Assembly: GCA_030600405.1 (NCBI GenBank)
Contig: JAUVMD010000035.1
Coordinates: forward strand, 1 to 8,961
Reading direction: 5' to 3'
DNA length: 8,961 nucleotides
Origin: Nitrospirota bacterium
GTDB taxonomy: Bacteria; Nitrospinota; Nitrospinia; Nitrospinales; Nitrospinaceae
Shown here: piece by piece, positions 1 to 5,457 of the stretch
Position numbering within the stretch: position 1 is the first letter of the stretch
Layout of the letters: each line of letters opens with the position of its first letter
Translations under genes and position numbers: made by a program
The notes under the pieces: generated by a model
Told to the model about the DNA's origin: nothing
The model's input: only the letters and a program-made list of their open reading frames with translations
The model's database searches: none

Positions 1-471
1 AGCCGGATTATCCACGGTTTCAACCGACTGTTTCCCACCCAGACTCCACGCCCTTCGCTGGAGCATCTGGTCGCCCTATGCGGCATGATGTCTGGCTACT
101 ACCGCCAGCATCGCGGATTGTTTCTGAAATCGATAGCTTTCGGTTTTCTCGGATGGGTGGCAGGCGTTGGGGAGCTTTATCTGACGCTACTTTTCCTGGG
201 GATACCTGTGGGTTTCAAGGAATTGTGGATTATCGAAGCCCTGTTGCAGTTGGTCCGGGCCGGGAGCTTTTTCATTCCGCTCAGCCTGGGGGCTCAGGAG
301 GGTGGATTGATCCTCATTTTTACTTCGATGGGGATGGCCGGTCCATTGGGCTTGGCGGTGTCCTTTGTGCGGCGGATCCGCGAACTGGTCTGGATTGCTT
401 TGGGGTTGTTATTGGGTTGGGGAACGGCTTTCAAGTCTTCCAAGGTGCAACTGGAGCCGGAGGACTCATGA
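1..471 (+). CDS. Flippase-like / LPG-synthase transmembrane-domain protein, 3' part
   Basis: The reading frame is open from the first base, so the true start lies upstream and 156 C-terminal residues are visible. They are strongly hydrophobic, with about four likely membrane helices (visible residues roughly 41-69, 76-95, 101-120 and 127-141). The segment around residues 87-103 (AGSFFIPLSLGAQEGG) followed by RRIRELVW (124-131) matches the end of the lysylphosphatidylglycerol synthase transmembrane / flippase-like family, which includes the hopanoid-associated protein HpnL. Members are inner-membrane proteins thought to move lipids or lipid-linked compounds across the bilayer; the substrate here cannot be read from the sequence. 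The gene ends at TGA 469-471 and converges on the TatA gene, with 28 bp between stops and no clear terminator. Family assignment is fairly secure; the HpnL subtype is a guess. Confidence 0.75.
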   Translation, partial: SRIIHGFNRLFPTQTPRPSLEHLVALCGMMSGYYRQHRGLFLKSIAFGFLGWVAGVGELYLTLLFLGIPVGFKELWIIEALLQLVRAGSFFIPLSLGAQEGGLILIFTSMGMAGPLGLAVSFVRRIRELVWIALGLLLGWGTAFKSSKVQLEPEDS

Positions 472-499
472 AAAAATTTGAGGGAGGGAAGCCTTTTAA

Positions 500-1087
500 T
501 CAGATGACATCGCGCCGCACGCCGCGGTCCCGCTTGCTACCCCACGGGTTGCGTTTTACCGATTCGGTGAACACGTCGTTCTGCTGAACCAGGCCATCGT
601 GCGGTGTCCGGATGGTACCAATGCGTTTTTCCTTTAATTCCTTGATAGCGTCTTCGATCATTTTTTCTTCCTCGCTCTTCACACGCTCTCCCTTAGGTTT
701 GGGTTTGCCTTGAGCGGTCTTGGCCTGCGTGGCTGGTTGTTGCGGCGCGGGTTTGGAAGTACCGGTAGCCGGCTTGGAAGTTGGCTGAGCGGTTGACTGA
801 CTGGAAGGTGCGGCCTTCGGATGGGATCCTCCCAACTGGGCGGTGACTTCCTCTTCAGTGGTGGTAGAAGCGTCTTCAGGATTAGGAAGCTCACCGGGGG
901 CGGGATCTCCGCCTTCCGCCTGCGCCACCTGATCTCCTGATTCCTCTTCGGCTTCCTTCATGGAAGTTTTAAAATTTTTGATACTGCGGCCAAAGGCATT
1001 CCCGATTTCCGGAAGTTTGCCGGCGCCGAATATAATCATGATAATGATCAGTATGACCATTAATTCTGGAAAGCCGATACCCATCAT
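500..1087 (-). CDS. tatA: TatA-type twin-arginine translocase subunit with long C-terminal tail
   Basis: TatA oligomerises in the inner membrane to form the passage for folded Tat substrates. The N-terminus is textbook TatA: a short membrane helix (about residues 6-20) with a polar glutamate at position 8, the hinge FGAGKLPE (20-27), and an amphipathic helix (about 26-44) ending in an acidic run. The FG-x-x-LPE hinge favours TatA/TatE over TatB. At 195 residues it is about twice the usual TatA length. Residues 50-135 are low-complexity and rich in P, T, S, Q, K and A. They are followed by a charged, probably helical segment (136-156) and a basic end. The first of two adjacent ATGs was chosen because GGAG lies 9 nt upstream of it. 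An extended -10 promoter precedes it. No tatC or tatB is in the window. The N-terminal call is secure; the tail's function is unknown. Confidence 0.88.
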   Translation of the reverse strand: MMGIGFPELMVILIIIMIIFGAGKLPEIGNAFGRSIKNFKTSMKEAEEESGDQVAQAEGGDPAPGELPNPEDASTTTEEEVTAQLGGSHPKAAPSSQSTAQPTSKPATGTSKPAPQQPATQAKTAQGKPKPKGERVKSEEEKMIEDAIKELKEKRIGTIRTPHDGLVQQNDVFTESVKRNPWGSKRDRGVRRDVI

Positions 1088-1096
1088 AACGTCTGT

Positions 1097-1100
1097 CTCC
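1097..1100 (-). promoter_or_regulatory. Shine-Dalgarno site of tatA
   Basis: The minus strand reads GGAG here, 9 nt before the ATG at 1087-1085. This spacing selects the first of the two consecutive ATG codons (MM) as the start. Confidence 0.6.
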
Positions 1101-1138
1101 GTTTGGTGTTAAAACCCTATCTTTCAGGAATGAGAATT

Positions 1139-1147
1139 ATTATAACA
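1139..1147 (-). promoter_or_regulatory. Extended -10 promoter for tatA
   Basis: Read on the minus strand this is TGTTATAAT, an exact match to the TGnTATAAT extended -10 consensus of housekeeping-sigma promoters. A -35-like TTGAGT lies only 14 nt upstream, which is too close for classical spacing; extended -10 promoters often work without a good -35. Transcription would start near 1132, giving a leader of about 45 nt before tatA. Confidence 0.55.
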
Positions 1148-1168
1148 CAACCGGAAAAACTCAACCGG
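1148..1168 (-). repeat. Two direct CCGGTTG heptamers upstream of the tatA -10
   Basis: The heptamer CAACCGG (CCGGTTG on the minus strand) occurs at 1148-1154 and again at 1162-1168, with a 14-nt start-to-start distance. They abut the extended -10 and cover the -35 region, a position suited to a tandem regulator site. A 7-bp repeat could arise by chance. Confidence 0.35.
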
Positions 1169-1251
1169 CCATCCTGAAAACAAATTTATACAAATAAAAT
1201 CAATTGGTTATAGGATAAACATCCAGAAGTTTAATACACTCAAATTAACAA

Positions 1252-1279
1252 CGGGAAGCCGATTATGCTCGGCTTCCCG
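1252..1279 (-). terminator. Intrinsic terminator of the small TPR gene
   Basis: A perfect 11-bp GC-rich inverted repeat (CGGGAAGCCGA at 1252-1262, TCGGCTTCCCG at 1269-1279) encloses a 6-nt loop. On the minus strand it begins 24 nt past the stop codon of the TPR gene and is followed by the T-rich stretch TTGTTAATTT. This is a Rho-independent terminator layout. It should separate the TPR gene from tatA, so the two are probably not co-transcribed beyond read-through. Confidence 0.8.
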
Positions 1280-1303
1280 CAGTGGGTAATGCTGAAAAAT
1301 CTG

Positions 1304-1663
1304 TTAATGTCCGAGGTGGCCGTTCAAGATCGGCGAACTCAGAATCATCTTGTTGCCGCCAGCGTGCTTTTTGGCGGCTTTAAAATGCATGGTGGCTTCG
1401 CCATGACGTCCCAGTTTGTCCAGACAAATGGCCTCGTTGAAATGCGTTTGAGCAATGGAAGAATCCGCCTTGGACGCCGCCTGGAAATGCTTCAAAGCCA
1501 CGTCATAATGTCCCTGGCCCCAGTGATCGATCCCTTCCATATTGTGTTTCACCGCGCCAGCGTTGGAACCGGCCGGCAACGACATGGGACCTTCCCCAGC
1601 AAATGACGTAAGCGGAAGACTGAGAAAACATAAAGCCGCCAAAACAAGCATGACCTTTTTCAT
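1304..1663 (-). CDS. Small secreted TPR protein, histidine-rich
   Basis: A 119-residue protein with a clear Sec signal peptide (basic MKK start, hydrophobic core, likely cleavage after FA at residue 22), so it should be periplasmic or secreted. The mature part of about 97 residues contains roughly two tetratricopeptide-like helical pairs (about residues 36-69 and 70-103), with the typical ALKHFQAA and EAICLDKLGRHGEA patterns. TPR units usually mediate protein-protein contacts. Ten histidines lie in the mature chain (for example H40, H47, H52, H59, H74, H87, H93, H100, H116, H119), which is high and could hint at metal binding, but no recognised metal or heme motif is present. GGGAG lies 9 nt before the ATG, supporting the start. 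It has its own terminator downstream. The partner and pathway are not recognisable. Confidence 0.8.
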   Translation of the reverse strand: MKKVMLVLAALCFLSLPLTSFAGEGPMSLPAGSNAGAVKHNMEGIDHWGQGHYDVALKHFQAASKADSSIAQTHFNEAICLDKLGRHGEATMHFKAAKKHAGGNKMILSSPILNGHLGH

Positions 1664-1672
1664 AGGGTATTT

Positions 1673-1677
1673 CTCCC
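1673..1677 (-). promoter_or_regulatory. Shine-Dalgarno site of the small TPR gene
   Basis: The minus strand reads GGGAG, 9 nt upstream of the ATG at 1663-1661. It is the strongest ribosome-binding site in the window and fixes the start just before the signal peptide. Confidence 0.65.
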
Positions 1678-1722
1678 AAAATAGTTAAGAGGGGTAATTT
1701 TCACGGTTGAGTTTATCATTTT

Positions 1723-1754
1723 CCGGGCTCAAAAAACAGTTTTCTTGATCCCGG
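1723..1754. repeat. Imperfect inverted repeat upstream of the TPR gene
   Basis: The outer arms CCGGG / CCCGG and inner arms TCAA-AAA / TTT-TTGA pair around a short loop. This gives 12 matched pairs out of 14 positions, with mismatches at 1728/1749 and 1733/1744. It lies 60-90 bp upstream of the TPR start, so it could be an operator or a 5' leader hairpin. No gene ends nearby on either strand, so it does not look like a terminator of a known gene. Confidence 0.4.
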
Positions 1755-1861
1755 AGAGAGGCCCAGGACACCCTAAAAAAATGCCCTTAACCCCAATACA
1801 AATCGCTGACTTCATTTTATGGTGCGAAATTCCAATGGAAAGCCATCCCTTTCTGCTTATC

Positions 1862-1874
1862 ATACAAATTGTAT
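1862..1874. promoter_or_regulatory. Short palindrome, possible operator
   Basis: ATACAA and TTGTAT form a perfect 6-bp inverted repeat around a single central base, in an AT-rich stretch midway between the divergent genes. This size and symmetry suit a dimeric repressor site, but AT-rich palindromes also occur by chance. No regulator family is recognisable from it. Confidence 0.3.
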
Positions 1875-1898
1875 CAATAAAATTATGGAGTTAAGGAC

Positions 1899-1927
1899 TT
1901 GAACGGGCACGGGAAATTCAATAGACT
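1899..1927 (+). promoter_or_regulatory. Weak sigma-70-like promoter candidate for the LRR cluster
   Basis: TTGAAC (1899-1904) and TAGACT (1922-1927) are separated by exactly 17 bp; each matches its consensus at four of six positions. Transcription would start near 1934, about 40 nt before the LRR ATG. It is the best forward candidate seen, but weak. Confidence 0.3.
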
Positions 1928-1972
1928 GGAGGACGTAGCTTAACAGCCCATCGACACGGAATCCCTCAATTC

Positions 1973-2440
1973 ATGCCCATCGAAGAACAGGTCAAACAAA
2001 ATCTGGTGAACGGCGATACCCTGGAACTTGAAAATTCCAAAATCGGCGATGACGGAGTCAAAGCTTTGGCTCAAATGGAAGTTCTGGCACAAGTCACCCG
2101 TCTGGAATTGGGTGACAATGGGATTAGCGACGCGGGAGTTGCAGCCCTGATGGCAAGCCCTCACCTCAGTAATGTGAAAATTCTGAATCTAAAATCGAAC
2201 GAGATTACCGGGCAGGGAGCCCAGGCGATTGCCAATTCTCCTTACTTGAACCGAATGGAGCAGTTGATCCTCAAGTTCAACAAAATTGGTGGAGAGGGCG
2301 CCCAACACTTGGCGGCTTCCGAACATTTTTCTCAATTGAATACTCTGGATCTGTTTCGTAACAACTTGGGCGAAGAAGGCATCGCTGCCCTCAAGAAATC
2401 AAAATTTTTCAAAAATCTCAGCCGGGTGCGGCTGGATTGA
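1973..2440 (+). CDS. Leucine-rich-repeat protein, ribonuclease-inhibitor-like
   Basis: A 155-residue protein made almost wholly of leucine-rich repeats. After a 14-residue cap there are five consecutive units of exactly 27 residues (15-41, 42-68, 69-95, 96-122, 123-149). Each follows the pattern LxLxxNxI-x-x-x-G-x-x-x-L/IA, and the start of a sixth strand closes the chain. This spacing matches the ribonuclease-inhibitor / NLRC-like class of LRR, which folds as an alternating strand-helix arc and binds other proteins. No signal peptide or membrane segment is visible, so it should be cytoplasmic. The ATG is the only usable start: upstream in frame there is no ATG, GTG or TTG before a stop. The Shine-Dalgarno is poor. 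It leads a probable transcription unit with the DUF5069 gene (40 bp downstream) and PBP1A. The binding partner is unknown. Confidence 0.82.
   Translation: MPIEEQVKQNLVNGDTLELENSKIGDDGVKALAQMEVLAQVTRLELGDNGISDAGVAALMASPHLSNVKILNLKSNEITGQGAQAIANSPYLNRMEQLILKFNKIGGEGAQHLAASEHFSQLNTLDLFRNNLGEEGIAALKKSKFFKNLSRVRLD
2015..2419 (+). repeat. Five tandem 81-bp LRR-coding units
   Basis: The five 27-codon LRR units are gapless and in register. They are diverged in nucleotide sequence but keep the leucine, asparagine and glycine positions. This is a protein-level repeat rather than a recent DNA duplication. Confidence 0.75.
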
Positions 2441-2480
2441 AAACCCGTGACCCAACAAACCCATTGAGCGAAGTAGAACA

Positions 2481-2894
2481 ATGAACCTGACCCAGGAATC
2501 CCCCAGGAGCCCCAGAGAAAAAATTGCAGATCTAGCCCATCTTCCGAGAATGATTGACAAGGCACGCGCCGCCCAGCAAAACACTTTGGGGGAATATATC
2601 TATCCTTGCCCATTGGACAATATCATGCTGGAATTTTTGGGAGTGGGTCCGGATACATTCCAGAAAAAAGCCTGCAACGATACAGAAGAGGCTCTGTCGG
2701 CCTGGGTCATATCACAATGTCAAAACTGTTCTCTGGGAGATAAAGATGCAGTTAACAATAAAATCCTGAAAAGCCAACCCGATAGCCCGGAAAAATGGAA
2801 AACCTTTCATGAAATCCGTGATGGTCTCAATCCATCCAAAACGGACATAACCACTTGGGTGGATTTGATCGATCTGGAGGAAGGCCGACTTTAA
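2481..2894 (+). CDS. DUF5069 domain-containing protein
   Basis: A 137-residue soluble protein that matches the DUF5069 family along its length. It has SPREKIADLAHLPRMIDKAR (residues 10-29), GEY (37-39), CPLD (43-46), the FLGV motif (52-55), a tryptophan at 75 in the middle of the domain, and the ending TTWVDLIDLEEGR. The family has no established biochemical function and is common in several environmental bacterial lineages. Length is within the family range. No signal peptide or membrane helix is seen, so it is probably cytoplasmic. It lies 40 bp after the LRR gene and 40 bp before PBP1A on the same strand, which suggests co-transcription. A link to cell-wall synthesis is only positional. 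The ATG lacks a strong Shine-Dalgarno. Three other cysteines beyond the CPLD one (C65, C80, C83) are present, but no known metal motif is evident. Confidence 0.82.
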   Translation: MNLTQESPRSPREKIADLAHLPRMIDKARAAQQNTLGEYIYPCPLDNIMLEFLGVGPDTFQKKACNDTEEALSAWVISQCQNCSLGDKDAVNNKILKSQPDSPEKWKTFHEIRDGLNPSKTDITTWVDLIDLEEGRL

Positions 2895-2934
2895 GTACTC
2901 TTTTTAACTCCATACATGAAACTCTGATCCAACC

Positions 2935-5457
2935 ATGAAAAATATCTTAAAAAATCAAATAGTGAACCCGGACCCCAACCGGACCCACAAACCCAGAACC
3001 TGGCAGAGAGTTTCATTGGAAGTCACACTGTGGGGGTTTCTGGTTTGCCTCGTGGTCGGTTTTACAGGAGCTGGCATCCTTTATTTCAAATACTCCGACG
3101 GCCTTCCGGATGTCCGGGCGCTCAAGGAATATCAACCCAACATCATCTCCAAGGTGTACTCCGACACGGACGAATTGATCGCAGAATTTTTTATTGAAAA
3201 ACGAATCATGGTTGGGTTCGATCAGATGCCTCTGCGCTTGAAACAAGCGACCCTGGCGGTAGAGGATTCCGGTTTTTATTATCACTTGGGGATCGACCCC
3301 AAGGCTATTATCCGGGCCTCCGTCGCCAACTACCGGGCGGGCCACGTGGTGGAAGGCGCCAGTACCATCACTCAGCAATTGACCAAAACCCTCTTTTTAT
3401 CTCCCCAGAAAAAATTCGAGCGGAAAATCCGGGAAGCCATTCTGGCAATTCGAATGGAATTGATTTTTAGTAAAGATGAAATACTGGAAATGTACCTCAA
3501 CCAGATTTATTACGGGCACGGCAGTTACGGAGTCGCGGCGGCGGCACGCACTTATTTCGGAAAAGAGTTGAAGGATTTAACGATCAGCGAATGCGCCATG
3601 ATCTCTTCTTTGCCCAAGGCCCCCACCCATTATTCGCCTTACAACAATCTCGACAAAGCGCTGAAACGAAGGGACCATGCCCTTCGCCGCATGGAATACC
3701 ACGGATTCATTACGGAGGAAGAGATGGAGGCGGCCCTGATGGAGCCTCTCGAATTGGGAGAAGTCAAGGGTATGCTCAACAAGGCTCCCTATTTTGTTGA
3801 ACATATCCGCCAGTTTATTCAGGTAAATTACGGAAGCAAACAACTGTACCAAGACGGGATGAAAATTTACACCACCCTGAATCTGGAAAATCAGCTGGTG
3901 GCGGAACAGGCGGTGAAGGACGGACTGCGGCTGGCGGACAAACGGTACGGTTACCGCGGCCCCCTGGGTAATATTGACCCTAAGCAAGATCTCCAGGTTC
4001 TGGATAACCTACTGATGGAACTCAACCAGCGTCCCACCGGACCCAGCCAGAGCGTGGCCGAATCCAACCAGGCAGACAGTCCCGTTTCCAATGAAATTTC
4101 AACCAACGCCTCTGCCGCAACAGAAGCCGACACACCCCAGCCGGTCATGCAATTTTTTAAAGAAGGCGAACTGGTCAAGGGCATCGTCACCCAGATCAAA
4201 GACGAAGAGGTCGCGGTTTATCTTGGAGGCAACCAGGGGGTCATCCGGATCGAAAATATGAACTGGGCCCGGGAACCGAATTTCGAACTGGACGGGAAAT
4301 ACCACCAGATCACAGATCCCAAGGAAGCCTTGTCCAAGGGAGATATTATCGAGGTCAAGATTTTAGCTCCGCCGGAAGAAGAAGAAAAAGGGAAAGAAGG
4401 CATTCTTAATTTGGGGCTAGAACAGGAGCCTGAGGTGCAAGCGGGCTTGATCAGCCTGGAACCTTCCACCGGTTATATCAAGTCCATGGTCGGTGGTTAT
4501 GATTTCAGCAAAAGCCAATTCAACCGAGCTACCCAGGCGGTGCGCCAACCGGGCTCAGCTTTCAAGCCTATTATTTTCGCAACTGCGCTTCAGGACGGCT
4601 ACACTCCCGCGAGTATCATTATCGATTCACCGGTCATCTTCAATGAAAAGGAAGATACTTTCGGCAAGTGGAAACCGGTTAATTTTGAAAAGAAGTTTTA
4701 CGGCCCCACCTCGGTTCGGACAGCGCTGACCCATTCCCGTAATGTGGTCACCATCAAACTTCTCCAAAACACCGGCGTTCCCAAAGCCATTCAAATGGCC
4801 CGCCGATTGGGGATCACTACCGACCTGTCGAACAACCTATCCATTGCGTTGGGATCTTCCGGTGTCACTTTGTACGAACTGGTTTCCGCTTACTCCATCT
4901 TCGCCAACCAGGGCATGCGATTACCTCCCGTTCCCATCCGTTACATCAAGGACCGGAACGACGAGGTTCTATACACTTACGAGCCTGTGGGAGAACCCAT
5001 CCTTTCCTCTGGGATGGCGTATATGGTTACTAACTTGATGGAGAGTGTGGTCCAGCACGGAACTGCTCATGTCATACGAGAAACCTTGAACCGTCCCATT
5101 GCAGGAAAAACCGGCACCACCAATGATTATAACGATGCATGGTTCATCGGGTTTTCTCCAGAACTGGTCACCGGCGTTTGGGTCGGAAAAGATCAGGATG
5201 AATCATTGGGAGTAAACGAAACTGGGACCCGGACTGCTATACCCATCTGGCTAAAGTACAAGCAGGAAGCCTTAAAGGACGTACCTGTTAAAAGCTTTCC
5301 TATTCCCAACGATGTGACCTATATCAAAATAAATCAGGAAACAGGGCAGGAAACCACTTTCGACGATCCGGATGGACGGTTTGAAGTGTTTTTGAACGAT
5401 AATCTGCCAGACAAAAATATATCAGGGATCAATCCCCTGGAGGATAATACATTTTAG
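2935..5457 (+). CDS. mrcA: Class A penicillin-binding protein 1A (bifunctional peptidoglycan synthase)
   Basis: It polymerises lipid II into glycan strands and cross-links the stem peptides in the periplasm. It is 840 residues, normal for PBP1A. After a short cytoplasmic tail comes one membrane anchor (about 32-51), then a GT51 glycosyltransferase domain (about 60-240) with the catalytic glutamate E110 in EDSGFYYH, the EGASTITQQL motif (140-149) and the EMYLNQIYYG motif (185-194). An OB-type domain (about 340-500) follows, interrupted by a low-complexity linker rich in S, A, N, T and P (about 366-404). The transpeptidase domain (about 503-775) has nucleophile S541 and K544 in SAFK, SRN at 601-603 and KTGTT at 725-729, so all catalytic motifs are intact. 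The ATG has no strong Shine-Dalgarno. Its stop overlaps that of the convergent activator-like gene. Identity is secure; mrcA/ponA naming follows the PBP1A family. Confidence 0.96.
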   Translation: MKNILKNQIVNPDPNRTHKPRTWQRVSLEVTLWGFLVCLVVGFTGAGILYFKYSDGLPDVRALKEYQPNIISKVYSDTDELIAEFFIEKRIMVGFDQMPLRLKQATLAVEDSGFYYHLGIDPKAIIRASVANYRAGHVVEGASTITQQLTKTLFLSPQKKFERKIREAILAIRMELIFSKDEILEMYLNQIYYGHGSYGVAAAARTYFGKELKDLTISECAMISSLPKAPTHYSPYNNLDKALKRRDHALRRMEYHGFITEEEMEAALMEPLELGEVKGMLNKAPYFVEHIRQFIQVNYGSKQLYQDGMKIYTTLNLENQLVAEQAVKDGLRLADKRYGYRGPLGNIDPKQDLQVLDNLLMELNQRPTGPSQSVAESNQADSPVSNEISTNASAATEADTPQPVMQFFKEGELVKGIVTQIKDEEVAVYLGGNQGVIRIENMNWAREPNFELDGKYHQITDPKEALSKGDIIEVKILAPPEEEEKGKEGILNLGLEQEPEVQAGLISLEPSTGYIKSMVGGYDFSKSQFNRATQAVRQPGSAFKPIIFATALQDGYTPASIIIDSPVIFNEKEDTFGKWKPVNFEKKFYGPTSVRTALTHSRNVVTIKLLQNTGVPKAIQMARRLGITTDLSNNLSIALGSSGVTLYELVSAYSIFANQGMRLPPVPIRYIKDRNDEVLYTYEPVGEPILSSGMAYMVTNLMESVVQHGTAHVIRETLNRPIAGKTGTTNDYNDAWFIGFSPELVTGVWVGKDQDESLGVNETGTRTAIPIWLKYKQEALKDVPVKSFPIPNDVTYIKINQETGQETTFDDPDGRFEVFLNDNLPDKNISGINPLEDNTF
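5454..5457. other. Tail-to-tail stop-codon overlap of PBP1A and activator genes
   Basis: The four bases TTAG contain both stops: TAG of PBP1A (5455-5457, plus) and TAA of the activator-like gene (5454-5456, minus). No intergenic terminator is possible, so each transcript must run antisense into its neighbour or end inside it. Confidence 0.9.

Larger units (their letters stand above)
1664..1972. other. Divergent intergenic region between TPR and LRR genes
   Basis: This 309-bp gap separates the reverse-strand TPR gene from the forward LRR-DUF5069-PBP1A cluster, so it should hold promoters for both. No coding frame with a recognisable product was seen. It contains an imperfect long dyad (1723-1754), a short palindrome (1862-1874) and one weak forward promoter candidate (1899-1927). 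A GGAGGA at 1928-1933 looks like a ribosome-binding site, but no start codon follows at a usable distance. The LRR ATG at 1973 itself has no good Shine-Dalgarno. Confidence 0.6.

Noticed and set aside
468..587. Short forward frame starting at an ATGA overlap with the flippase stop
   Set aside because: Its 39 codons run antisense to the conserved-frame end of the TatA gene, have no recognisable features and look like chance, despite the coupling-like overlap.
679..894. Reverse-strand second frame within the TatA tail
   Set aside because: It lies wholly inside the TatA gene in another frame, and its proline/arginine-rich content is what a frame shadow of a low-complexity repeat would give.
1927..1973. 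Upstream start or leader peptide driven by GGAGGA at 1928-1933
   Set aside because: No ATG, GTG or TTG follows at a workable distance, and the in-frame extension of the LRR gene hits a TAG at 1922-1924 without a start codon.
5423..5456. Possible intrinsic terminator at the end of PBP1A (GGGA-TCAA-TCCC)
   Set aside because: The stem is only four to five pairs with a bulge, and the following bases are not a T-run until about 15 nt later.
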